DNA of 7,540 nt from JBBQNY01 sp038330365 (GCA_038330365.1 JBBQNY010000145.1:1-7540), one strand, 5' to 3'. Positions 1 to 7,280 are shown, counted from the stretch's first letter. The notes: generated from the sequence alone by a model not told the origin. Program-made: numbers and translations.

Positions 1-833
1 ATGCTGTCGGGCAATCGCCCGCGCCGGAATTCCTCTGGAAGTCGCACGTCGAGCAACACTGCGTCCTCGGCGATCTCCTCGGGTTCGATCTCATGGAGCA
101 TCGACTGACCGAGCAGTCGGCCAAAGTCTTCAGCGCTCATGCGCATGGCGCTCACCGGTTCGGTCGCCTGCACGGAGGCGCTGCGCCGGTCGTCGGCGAT
201 CAGGGCGTACTCGCCGAAACGGTCGCCCGCCCGCAGCGTTGCCACGCGGGCATGCGAGCCATCGGGATTGCGCCGCGTAACCATGCATGTGCCGCTGCAC
301 ATGACGAAGTAGGCATCGGCATCATCGCCCTCGCGGACGATGAAATCACCCGCCTTGTACTCGACCGGTTCAAGCGCTGCGAACAACTGGCCGATCTGGG
401 CAGGAGCGAGGCGGGACATCGCGGGCGTGGACAACAAGGCACCCATCCAGTCGTCACCATCGCCGCCGAGTTCCTGCACCTCGACCGCACCGCTTTGCGC
501 CCACGTCAGCAGCAGATCCATACGGTCGCGATCGACAAAGGCCACGGAGCAATCGCCCAGAGCGCGCGCGCCGGTCTGGCGGGGCGAATACTGCGAGAGC
601 GGCTCGAGTGCTTCGGCGGAATCGGCGGAGACTGACCGCGTGCCTTCGGGCCCGAACAATTCGACTTCGCCTTCGATCAGAAAAACCACGGTTGCGGCGG
701 CTTCGCCGCGATCGAAAATCGGCTGACCGCGCGTATAGCGTCCGATCTTTGCCTGCTTGGAGAGGTCGCGGCAGTCACCGGGTGCGAGCGCACGCAGTGG
801 CGTGAGCTTGGAAAAGCGCTCGAACAGATCCAT
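1..833 (-). CDS. Tandem cyclic-nucleotide-binding (CNB) domains plus rhodanese domain; C-terminus beyond the left edge
   Basis: Read from an ATG at 833-831, the frame stays open for 277 codons to the window edge, so the gene is partial. Two CNB folds are visible. The first (about residues 5-125) has the beta-roll segment IEGEVELFGPEG (53-64), but where the phosphate-binding cassette should be (about 84-100) there is no FGE...RxA pattern, so it looks degenerate. The second (about 130-245) has GDRFGEYAL (203-211) followed by RRSAS (216-220). That is the canonical Gly-Glu and Arg set that contacts the cyclic phosphate, so this domain could bind cAMP, cGMP or another cyclic nucleotide. From residue 259 the text LLDVRLPEEFRRGRLPDS matches the start of a rhodanese domain; its catalytic loop lies outside the window. 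No helix-turn-helix is seen, so this is probably a signal-responsive sulfurtransferase or phosphatase-like protein, not a CRP-type regulator. No strong Shine-Dalgarno precedes the ATG. The domain calls are firm; the biological role is unknown. Confidence 0.88.
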   Translation of the reverse strand, partial: MDLFERFSKLTPLRALAPGDCRDLSKQAKIGRYTRGQPIFDRGEAAATVVFLIEGEVELFGPEGTRSVSADSAEALEPLSQYSPRQTGARALGDCSVAFVDRDRMDLLLTWAQSGAVEVQELGGDGDDWMGALLSTPAMSRLAPAQIGQLFAALEPVEYKAGDFIVREGDDADAYFVMCSGTCMVTRRNPDGSHARVATLRAGDRFGEYALIADDRRSASVQATEPVSAMRMSAEDFGRLLGQSMLHEIEPEEIAEDAVLLDVRLPEEFRRGRLPDS

Positions 834-869
834 GGCGGCGACAGGGCGTTCACGATGATGCGGCCGAAC

Positions 870-898
870 ACTGTTCCGCAATCGCGATTCCGGGTCAA
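870..898 (-). promoter_or_regulatory. Weak sigma70-like promoter candidate for the CNB/rhodanese gene
   Basis: On the minus strand TTGACC (898-893) matches the -35 consensus at 5 of 6 bases. At a 17-nt spacing there is AACAGT (875-870), which matches the -10 consensus at only 3 of 6. The site is about 37 nt upstream of the ATG. The rest of the 834-1014 gap shows no coding signal or clear repeat. The -35 is good but the -10 is poor, so this is tentative. Confidence 0.25.
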
Positions 899-1014
899 GC
901 CAAGGGGGTAAGACTGCATCACACGCCCGCGCAGGTGTGGCGAAGGCATGCATCGACAGCATCGACGGGGGATCGTCCGAAGACGGCGCGGCGGCTTCTC
1001 GGCAGCCTGCGCAA

Positions 1015-1048
1015 AAAGCAACGGCCGGATCGCTCCGGCCGTTGCTTT
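1015..1048 (-). terminator. Intrinsic terminator of the TonB-dependent receptor gene
   Basis: The arms GCAACGGCCGGA (1018-1029) and TCCGGCCGTTGC (1034-1045) are perfect reverse complements around a 4-nt TCGC loop. Three further A-T pairs extend the stem to 15 bp (1015-1048). On the minus strand the hairpin is followed by a run of five T (1017-1013). It begins 26 nt after the receptor stop codon, as expected for a rho-independent terminator, and separates the receptor from the CNB/rhodanese gene, which therefore needs its own promoter. Confidence 0.93.
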
Positions 1049-1074
1049 CCCGCATTGAAGTCGCGAAGCCCCGA

Positions 1075-4000
1075 TCAGAACTCGAAGCGCAGACCCACCT
1101 GAACCGCCCAGCGCGACTGGCCCTCGCGATCTTCCCGGGTCAGGCTCGGCGTTCTGATGACGCCGGCCGAGTTGACGTAGTTGCTGACGTCATAGACGTA
1201 CTCACCATTGGCATTGACGCCGGCGAACGAGGCGACGCCGAGGTTGTAGGGGAAACTCGCCTGGTCGATGTGACCCCACTCGTCATTGATCAGGTTGCCG
1301 ATGTTCTCGACGTCGAGAAACACGACGGCCTTGGTGTCGGCAAAGAACGGGATGTCCTGCGAGAGGCGCATGTCGACCTGGTGCACCCACGGCGAGGTCT
1401 CCGCGTTGCGCCGGGCTACAGAGCCCTGGTTGTCGCGGAGGTAATCGGTGCTGAGGAAGTAGTCGCGGAACGCCGCGATATCTTCCGGCGAGGAACCCGT
1501 CGAGTAAGAAATGTTGTCGATCATCGGAATGAAGAGGAGGTCATTGCCGCCGACGCCGTCGCCATTCGCGTCGTTGAGGAAGCCATAACTGTAGGGACGG
1601 CCCTCGCGACCCTCATAGAAGAACGACAGCGTGGTCGGCGCATTGGTGAAGAAATGAAAACGTTTGGCGAACGTGCCAACGAACCGTTCCCTGATCTCGT
1701 AGTTGGACGTCTCAGGTTCTTCCTCGTTCGGGTTGAAGATTGGCCTGTTCTGGAAGTTCGACAGCGCGACCGACGAGGTGCCGGGGCTGACTTCAGTGGC
1801 ATCGCTGTGGATATACGAAATCTTTGCCGACCAGTCGTTCTGCCAGGGCTTCTCCAGCGACAGCGTGAAGCTGTCTGTGGTGCCCTGGTCCGTGTTCGAG
1901 AGCAGCACGGCGTTGGTGTAGAGACAGGGGTTCGAGCTGGAACTGAAAGGCGCGGCCGGGTTCACGCGAATGCAGTTGCCGCGCACACGGTTGCCCGAGG
2001 CGATATTACCTGTGCCGTTGAAGCCCGCGCCCGTGACACCGGTGCCTGCGGCTCGCGAATTCAGATAGAACAACTGACGGCCATCCGGAAGCGTACCGGT
2101 GGGCGCGCCTAGCGAGAGGTTGGTGAACTGCACCGCATCACGCACGTTGGACTTCAGATACTCCGCCGAGCCGATCAGGCCCCACCACGGAAGCTCCATC
2201 TCGTAGGCCAGATTCGCTTTCCAGATGGTCGGCTGAGTGAAGTCCTCGGACAGGAAGTTGGCGAGCTGGCTCGGCGTACCCGAGGCCGGAATGAAGGGGT
2301 TGAACGGATCCGGCGAGAAACCCGTGTTGTTGCGGATGTCGAACGCGTTCACTCCCAAACCGGGGTTGGAGAAGCTGTTGGCCAGCCACACGCCGGGCGA
2401 AGACCCCTGGAACAGGCCGACACCGCCACGGAGCTGCATGCGGCGCTCGTTATCAAAGGAGTAGTTGAATCCGAAGCGGGGCTGCACGGTGCTGTCATTG
2501 TCCGGAACGTTGCGGTTGTCGATGCCGAAGTCGCGCAGCACGTTCGGATTGAACACCGGCCTGTTGTCCACCGTCGACGTATCGAAGCGCAGACCGTAGA
2601 CGACATTGAGCTGGTCGGTCACGGCCCAGGTGTCCTGCAGGAACACGCCAATGTTGCCGTACTCGAAACCCGCGCCCACACTGTTGATGTCGCCGTTGCT
2701 TGGCAACTGCAGGCGATAGCGATTGAAGCGGCCGTTCTGGAAGTTGGCGATGCCATCCGTGAAACCGGACTGGTTGCCGAACTCGTAGTTTCCGTAAACA
2801 TCCTGCAGGAAAAGGTTGAAGATGTCGTTGTTCTCGTAGTCGCCACCGAAACGGATGGTGTGATCGCCGGCGAAGTAATCCGCCGCGAACAACGCCGTGT
2901 AGGTGTCCACCGCGAGCTGGTTCGCGTGACGCGAGCGCTCGGAGCCGAACACGACGCTGTTGGTATTGTCGACGTTTACGCGGATCTGCGGCGAGATGAC
3001 CGGCACCTGCGGTGCGGACCGGTACTCGGCGTAGGACACGTTGGCCTCGGTCGAGAGGTTGTCGTTCCAGTTGCTGTAGAGCGAGAACGCGTAGTTCTCG
3101 AAGCTCACGTTCTCGGTGTAGGAATTGGTATTGAGCTGCAACGAGGTGCGTGAGGGATTCTGCAGACGCAGCACCGAGCCGTCGGTCTTGTTGTAGCGGA
3201 ACGAGGCACGCTGCGAATCGCTGATGTTCCAGTCCAGCTTCAGGAAATACTTGTCGTCAGTGTTGTCGATCGGATCGGTGGCGATGGTGCCCGGCTCGAT
3301 GCCGTAGCCGCGGGCGATCGCGAGGATCTGGTCGAGTTGCGCCTGGGTCACACCGACTTCATTGGTCGCGCCGCTGCCGGAAACGCCCTGATCGGTACCC
3401 GGCGAGGAACGCTCGAAACGCTCGTAACCGGCGAAGAAATACAGCCGGTCCGGGATGATCGGACCGCTGACGAAACCACCTGCGGTGTACTCGTCCTTGA
3501 AGTTGGTGAACTCGTTGCCGTTCTCGTCGTCACCGACGAAGGACTTGTCGCGGTAGAGCCCGTAGATCTGCCCGTGGAACTCGTTGCCACCGCTCTTGGT
3601 CACGGCGTTGATGTTGCCGCCGACGAAGTCCTTCTGCGTCACGTCGTAGTCGGCGACGCCGATGTTGAATTCCTGGATCCAGTCGATCGAGATCGGCTGG
3701 TTGAGCGACGGTAGGCCAGACGGGTTGAGCCCGAACTGGTCGTTGGTGGGAACGCCGTCAATGCGGATGTTGTTGTAGCGGTTGTTCTGGCCCGACACCG
3801 AGATGCCGCCGCGCTCCTTGTCGATCTGCACCACGCGCGGATCAACCCGGACGAAGTCCTCGATCGAGCGCTGGATGGTCGGCAGGACTTCGATCTGCTC
3901 CTGCGTGATGATCGTCTTGGTGCCCATGTTGTCCGGCGAGAACACATTGTCGAGCGGACTCGCCGTTACGGTGAACGACTCGAGCTCCGTCGCGTTCTCC

Positions 4001-4347
4001 GAGGCCGAGGCAGGAGCCGCCAGGTCGATCGAGGTGGTCTTGTCCAGCTGCAGGAACACGTCGTTGCGGACCACTTCCGTGGATCCACTCTTGGCCGTCA
4101 TCGTGTACGGACCGCCGACGCGCAGACCGCGGGTCGAGTACCGACCTTCACTGTCGGCAGCCACGGTGCTGCGCGTACCCGACGGCACGTGGATGATTTC
4201 CACGGTGGCGCCGGACATCGCGCGACCGCTGCTGTCGGAAACGACACCGGCCACGGCGGCAGACGTCGTCTGCGCATAGAGCGGAGTGGTGGCGGAAACG
4301 GCAAGCAACGCGCATATAGCAACGTGCAGACCAGTGCGCTTGATCAT
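1075..4347 (-). CDS. TonB-dependent outer-membrane receptor, Oar-like, with carboxypeptidase-regulatory-like N-terminal domain
   Basis: The 1090-residue product starts with a signal peptide (MIKR, then a hydrophobic stretch, probable cleavage after LYA at residue 25). Residues about 28-112 form a carboxypeptidase-D-regulatory-like beta-sandwich (AAVAGVVSDSSGRAMSGATV). A TonB-box-like ELESFTVTA follows at 121-129. The plug domain (about 135-260) includes NNIRIDGVP (192-200) and VGGNINAVTKSGGNEFHG (242-259), both typical of Oar-family receptors. The rest, to about 1090, is the outer-membrane beta-barrel, ending in Phe (LRFEF) as required for BAM-dependent insertion. A DANGDGVGGNDLLFIP segment (926-941) resembles a Ca-binding DxNxDG loop often seen in this group. 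Two cysteines in GNCIRVN...NPCLY may form a disulfide in an outer loop. The ATG at 4347 has an AGAAAGG Shine-Dalgarno (4364-4358) 10 nt upstream. The receptor should import or bind a large substrate using TonB-ExbBD energy; the substrate cannot be told from sequence. No transporter or regulator gene is linked to it here. Confidence 0.95.
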   Translation of the reverse strand: MIKRTGLHVAICALLAVSATTPLYAQTTSAAVAGVVSDSSGRAMSGATVEIIHVPSGTRSTVAADSEGRYSTRGLRVGGPYTMTAKSGSTEVVRNDVFLQLDKTTSIDLAAPASASENATELESFTVTASPLDNVFSPDNMGTKTIITQEQIEVLPTIQRSIEDFVRVDPRVVQIDKERGGISVSGQNNRYNNIRIDGVPTNDQFGLNPSGLPSLNQPISIDWIQEFNIGVADYDVTQKDFVGGNINAVTKSGGNEFHGQIYGLYRDKSFVGDDENGNEFTNFKDEYTAGGFVSGPIIPDRLYFFAGYERFERSSPGTDQGVSGSGATNEVGVTQAQLDQILAIARGYGIEPGTIATDPIDNTDDKYFLKLDWNISDSQRASFRYNKTDGSVLRLQNPSRTSLQLNTNSYTENVSFENYAFSLYSNWNDNLSTEANVSYAEYRSAPQVPVISPQIRVNVDNTNSVVFGSERSRHANQLAVDTYTALFAADYFAGDHTIRFGGDYENNDIFNLFLQDVYGNYEFGNQSGFTDGIANFQNGRFNRYRLQLPSNGDINSVGAGFEYGNIGVFLQDTWAVTDQLNVVYGLRFDTSTVDNRPVFNPNVLRDFGIDNRNVPDNDSTVQPRFGFNYSFDNERRMQLRGGVGLFQGSSPGVWLANSFSNPGLGVNAFDIRNNTGFSPDPFNPFIPASGTPSQLANFLSEDFTQPTIWKANLAYEMELPWWGLIGSAEYLKSNVRDAVQFTNLSLGAPTGTLPDGRQLFYLNSRAAGTGVTGAGFNGTGNIASGNRVRGNCIRVNPAAPFSSSSNPCLYTNAVLLSNTDQGTTDSFTLSLEKPWQNDWSAKISYIHSDATEVSPGTSSVALSNFQNRPIFNPNEEEPETSNYEIRERFVGTFAKRFHFFTNAPTTLSFFYEGREGRPYSYGFLNDANGDGVGGNDLLFIPMIDNISYSTGSSPEDIAAFRDYFLSTDYLRDNQGSVARRNAETSPWVHQVDMRLSQDIPFFADTKAVVFLDVENIGNLINDEWGHIDQASFPYNLGVASFAGVNANGEYVYDVSNYVNSAGVIRTPSLTREDREGQSRWAVQVGLRFEF

Positions 4348-4603
4348 GGCTGATAAACCTTTCTGGTTGAGTTGAGACGGGAACGTGCGGCTGCGGTGAG
4401 TCCGTCGCCGGGCGCGGACGGCCCGGATGCCGTTAACGGTAGTTTAACAGCGACTGAATGACATTTTTACTACTTTCAGGCGTCCCTTCCCGCTTTCCCG
4501 CCGCACCATCAGAAAATCATCGGCTTAGCGCGACTCGTGCAGATTCCGCATCAACTTCGCCCCGCAGGTGCGCGTGCCTGCGCTGCTCCTGGCACGGCGG
4601 GTT
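4348..4603 (-). other. Gene-free region upstream of the receptor: leader and probable promoter zone
   Basis: This 256-nt stretch lies between the stop of the MarC-type gene and the receptor start, both on the minus strand. It contains the receptor ribosome-binding site (4358-4364), a possible leader hairpin with 6-bp arms CCGGGC (4408-4413) and GCCCGG (4421-4426), and a locally AT-rich block (about 4431-4475) that is the likeliest promoter location. I find no convincing -35/-10 pair there. A weak 6-bp stem (CGTGCC 4573-4578, GGCACG 4591-4596) sits just after the MarC-type stop codon but has no T-run, so it is a poor terminator. Read-through from the upstream operon into the receptor cannot be excluded. 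Confidence 0.5.
4430..4447. promoter_or_regulatory. Palindrome plus half-site, possible operator upstream of the receptor
   Basis: CCGTTAACGG (4430-4439) is a perfect 10-bp palindrome. Read on the minus strand, its GTTAA core is repeated in GTTAAAC (4447-4441) with an 11-bp offset, close to one helical turn. The site lies 83-100 nt upstream of the receptor ATG, at the edge of the AT-rich block. This is compatible with a repressor or activator site, but no family is recognised and a 10-bp palindrome can arise by chance. Confidence 0.25.
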
Positions 4604-5200
4604 CTAGGAACCTTGGCGCGGCAGGTAGATCGCGAGCCCGTCCAGGAACATCTGTACGGACAGCGCCACCAGCAGCATGCCCATCAGTCGTTCGATAGCG
4701 CTGAGCGCGCGATCGCCGAGCACGCGATAGAGCGCGGTGGCGGAGAACAGCACGATGGCCGATGCGCCCCATGCAATCAGCAGCGCGATGCTCCAGTCGA
4801 CCGAGCGTCCTGGATGGCGATCTGCAAGCAGCATCAGCACCGCCATGGTGGAGGGGCCGGCAATGCTGGGTATTGCCATCGGAACGATGAAGGGCTCGCC
4901 CTCCGGCATGCCGCCGAAGATGCCGTCCTGGGTCGGAAAGATCATGCGCAATCCGATCAGGAACAGGATGATGCCGCCGGCAATACTGACCGCCTCCTCT
5001 TTCAGCTGCAGCGCAGCGAGGATGTAGGCGCCGCCAAACAGGAACGCGAATAGCACCGCGAGTGCGATCAGGAGCTCGCGCGCGAGCACGCGGCGACGTC
5101 GCGAAGGCTCCAGGTGACGCAGCAGCGAAAGAAAAACGGGGACGTTGCCGATCGAGTCCATGATCAGGAACAGCATGAGCGCTGCAGAGAGTGTCGTCAT
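4604..5200 (-). CDS. yhgN: MarC-family (UPF0056) integral membrane protein, YhgN type
   Basis: The product is 198 residues, matching E. coli YhgN (about 197) more closely than MarC (about 221). Six hydrophobic segments are visible at roughly 4-27, 43-64, 72-89, 107-128, 137-163 and 175-194. Family landmarks include IMDSIGNVPVF (13-23), EPSRRRRVLARELLIAL (31-47), the GGIILFLIGLRMIFP stretch (75-89), and EPFIVPMAIPSIAGPST (102-118 and onward), where the AGP motif is the strongest MarC-family signature. Located in the inner membrane; the transported substrate, if any, is not established for this family. The start ATG (5200-5198) overlaps the TGA stop of the preceding dehydrogenase gene in an ATGA junction, so translation is probably coupled; this fixes the start over the much longer open frame upstream, which has no family resemblance. 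It is the last gene of the grxD operon. Confidence 0.93.
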   Translation of the reverse strand: MTTLSAALMLFLIMDSIGNVPVFLSLLRHLEPSRRRRVLARELLIALAVLFAFLFGGAYILAALQLKEEAVSIAGGIILFLIGLRMIFPTQDGIFGGMPEGEPFIVPMAIPSIAGPSTMAVLMLLADRHPGRSVDWSIALLIAWGASAIVLFSATALYRVLGDRALSAIERLMGMLLVALSVQMFLDGLAIYLPRQGS

Positions 5201-5979
5201 CCGGGGGCGTACTCCGTGTCGCCAGCTTCGAGAACCCTGCCCCTCCACTCGCATCCTGCGGCAGACAGCAGCCGGACGATCGCATGGGCGGCCCCCGCAG
5301 GCGCGGGCAGCTTTGCCGGATCTTCTGCGAACCACGCGCGCGCGCGCAGTTGCGTCGCCATCGGCGAGGGCCGGATGCCGTGGACCCGGAGGTTGCTGCG
5401 CGCCGTTTCGGAATGCAGCATGGTCACCAGAGCGACCAGTGCACTTTTCGCCAGCCCATACGCGCCGCGATAGGCCGCTCCGGTAACGGCGGGGTCTTCC
5501 AGCACGAACACCACGGCCGAGTCCTTGCGCGCCCGCAGCAGAGGCAGACACGCCTGCGTGAGCAACCAGGGTGCCGCGAGGTTTGCGTGCAGCACGCGCA
5601 GGAACTGCCCGGGTTCGACGTGCTCGAGCGGCGTCAGTCCGTCGAACCGTGCCGCGCAATGCACGATTCCATCCAGTCCGCCGCACTGGGCGACGATTGC
5701 ATCGGCCATCGTCACATAGTCTTCGAACGTCGCGCCTTCCAGGTCGAGCGGATAAATCGCGGGCTCGACCGTAGCGGCTGCCGCCACCTCGTCATAAGTA
5801 CGCTCCAGCGGTCGGACTTTCCGGCCCAGCAGCACCACGCATGCGCCGGCACGCGCGGCCGCCAGTGCCGTGGCGTGGCCGAGTCCGCCCGCCGCACCCG
5901 TCACGAGGATCACGCGCCCGGCGAGGCCCGCATTCGCCTGTGGCTCTGCAGTGTCCTTTGTTGCAGCCGTCACGCCCAT
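5197..5979 (-). CDS. Short-chain dehydrogenase/reductase, YciK-like, lacking the catalytic serine
   Basis: The 260-residue product has a Rossmann-fold dinucleotide site, TGAAGGLG (27-34, TGxxxGxG), the structural Asn in LHANLAAP (N133), and the YxxxK active-site pair in AYGLAKSA (Y174, K178). The C-terminal part RARAWFAEDPAKLPAPA resembles E. coli YciK (DPxKLxxPA). The catalytic serine, normally about 13 residues before the tyrosine, is replaced: the segment reads FVLEDPAVTGAAYRGAY, with Glu161/Asp162 at that place. The usual NAG motif is CAA (108-110). The cofactor site thus looks intact, while catalysis may be altered or lost. The ATG at 5979 is chosen because it follows the grxD stop by 1 nt; the frame stays open to 6060, but that part overlaps grxD and lacks SDR features. 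The substrate is unknown. Confidence 0.9.
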   Translation of the reverse strand: MGVTAATKDTAEPQANAGLAGRVILVTGAAGGLGHATALAAARAGACVVLLGRKVRPLERTYDEVAAAATVEPAIYPLDLEGATFEDYVTMADAIVAQCGGLDGIVHCAARFDGLTPLEHVEPGQFLRVLHANLAAPWLLTQACLPLLRARKDSAVVFVLEDPAVTGAAYRGAYGLAKSALVALVTMLHSETARSNLRVHGIRPSPMATQLRARAWFAEDPAKLPAPAGAAHAIVRLLSAAGCEWRGRVLEAGDTEYAPG

Positions 5980-5980
5980 G

Positions 5981-6298
5981 TCAGGCCCGCTGGGCCTCGC
6001 CGACCATGGCAGCCAGCTCCCCCTTCTCGGCCAGCTCAAGCGCGATATCACAACCGCCAATCAACTCGCCGTTGATGAAGAGTTGCGGAAACGTCGGCCA
6101 GTTCGAGATTCGAGGAAGGTGCGCGCGGATCTCCGGATCCTCGAGCACGTTGACGCTGTGGAACCTCGCACCGGCATCGACGAGCGCCGCCACCGTCCGC
6201 GCCGAAAAACCGCACATGGGAAACTGTCGGGTGCCTTTCATGAAAAGCACGACCGGATGTTCTTCGATCAACTGGCGGATTCGCGCCTGCGGCTCCAT
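5981..6298 (-). CDS. grxD: Monothiol glutaredoxin, CGFS type (Grx4/GrxD)
   Basis: The 105-residue product is a full-length single-domain monothiol glutaredoxin. It shows the active-site CGFS at 29-32 (MCGFSART), the upstream glutathione-contacting lysine in FMKGT (K21), the WPTFPQLFINGELIGGCDI block (67-85) with the cis-Pro and the GGCD glutathione-binding motif. Proteins of this family bind a glutathione-ligated [2Fe-2S] cluster as homodimers or with BolA partners and pass clusters to target proteins; the role here is inferred from the family. The ATG at 6298 is preceded by a GGAGA ribosome-binding site (6308-6304) 5 nt upstream. It heads a three-gene operon (grxD, dehydrogenase, MarC-type gene) and diverges from sodB, a pairing of iron-related genes also found close together in E. 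coli. Confidence 0.97.
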   Translation of the reverse strand: MEPQARIRQLIEEHPVVLFMKGTRQFPMCGFSARTVAALVDAGARFHSVNVLEDPEIRAHLPRISNWPTFPQLFINGELIGGCDIALELAEKGELAAMVGEAQRA

Positions 6299-6323
6299 GG
6301 CCGTCTCCGTCGACAGGGGCGCG

Positions 6324-6337
6324 CATTGTATCGGTCC
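6324..6337 (-). promoter_or_regulatory. Probable promoter -10 region of the grxD operon
   Basis: On the minus strand TACAAT (6330-6325) matches the -10 consensus at 5 of 6 bases and sits inside GGACCGATACAATG (6337-6324). Transcription would start near 6318, giving a short leader of about 20 nt before the grxD ATG. No good -35 is seen at 16-18 nt upstream, in a very GC-rich segment, so an activator or a lineage-specific promoter form may be involved. Confidence 0.5.
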
Positions 6338-6384
6338 GCCGGCGCGGCGGTGCCGACGCTGCAATCCACGGGCAACCCCGCCAG

Positions 6385-6417
6385 TTGCCATGCGCTCATG
6401 CAGGGACCGATAGAATG
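6385..6417 (+). promoter_or_regulatory. Candidate promoter of sodB
   Basis: TAGAAT (6411-6416) matches the -10 consensus at 5 of 6 bases and lies in GGACCGATAGAATG (6404-6417), nearly identical to the element on the opposite strand upstream of grxD. TTGCCA (6385-6390) matches the -35 consensus at 5 of 6, but the 20-nt spacer is longer than usual. Use of this site would give a sodB leader of about 160 nt. Confidence 0.42.
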
Positions 6418-6583
6418 TCCCCGGCATCGACAACCACAAGTTCCACGCGCCCGATTCTGTACTGGATGGCCGCGCCTGCCGGCGGGTTCGAAGGACGAGG
6501 CCCGTGCGCCGGAGCTTGCGCCATTCGATTGCCCGGGGCAGCCGAGAGCTGCCGACTCCTTCGCAGACATTCCAGGAATTGCC
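6418..6583 (+). other. Long sodB leader region with possible hairpin
   Basis: If the promoter at 6385-6417 is used, this stretch is the 5' untranslated region of sodB. Arms CCGGCG (6479-6484) and CGCCGG (6507-6512) can form a 6-bp stem around a 22-nt loop. The sodB ribosome-binding site AGGA (6574-6577) lies 6 nt before the ATG. The same reading frame as sodB is open far upstream, but the protein text before the ATG has no superoxide dismutase features, so I treat the region as non-coding. Confidence 0.35.
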
Positions 6584-7162
<579 letters not shown>

Positions 7163-7214
7163 CGCGGCAGCGTAGTCCTGGCGCACTCTCTAACGCCACG
7201 CACGAGGGTCGAGT

Positions 7215-7240
7215 GTAGGAGCGCGTTTACGCGCGATGGC
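7215..7240 (+). repeat. REP element, GTAG type (left arm of a REPIN-like pair)
   Basis: The 26-nt element starts with GTAG (7215-7218) and folds into a hairpin with arms GCGCG (7221-7225) and CGCGC (7230-7234) around TTTA. A GTAG tetranucleotide next to a GC-rich hairpin is the hallmark of REP sequences described in Stenotrophomonas and other gammaproteobacteria, which are moved by RAYT (TnpA_REP) transposases. No transposase is in the window. Confidence 0.78.
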
Positions 7241-7280
7241 GCCATGGATGGCTCAGCAGCGCGCTCCGATCCGACATGAA

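Noticed and set aside
93..635. Plus-strand open frame of 180 codons
   Set aside because: It is antisense to the CNB/rhodanese gene, whose minus-strand translation shows clear conserved domains.
677..1021. Minus-strand open frame of 114 codons covering the gap upstream of the CNB/rhodanese gene
   Set aside because: It is out of frame with the CNB gene it overlaps, starts inside the receptor terminator hairpin, and encodes Arg/Pro/Cys-rich text with no family resemblance.
937..2112. Long plus-strand open frame of 391 codons opposite the receptor gene
   Set aside because: It lies antisense to the well-supported TonB-dependent receptor, has low-complexity Val/Arg/Ala-rich text with no family features, and starts upstream of the terminator hairpin. 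It is a codon-bias shadow in high-GC DNA.
5201..5686. N-terminal extension of the MarC-type protein (360-codon frame)
   Set aside because: The added Arg/Ala-rich text overlaps the dehydrogenase gene and resembles nothing in the family. The ATGA junction and the YhgN-like length support the start at 5200.
5191..6075. Plus-strand open frame of 294 codons
   Set aside because: It is antisense to the dehydrogenase gene, with Arg/Gln/His-rich text typical of a shadow frame.
5870..6583. In-frame upstream extension of sodB (open frame of 430 codons)
   Set aside because: The extension runs antisense through grxD and the dehydrogenase and has no recognisable domain. The SodB N-terminus MAIELPALPF with its ribosome-binding site fixes the start at 6584.
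7179..7198. Small hairpin (TGGCG and CGCCA arms) just after sodB, as a terminator
   Set aside because: Only 5 bp of stem with a 10-nt loop and no T-run; the nearby REP pair is a better candidate for ending transcription.
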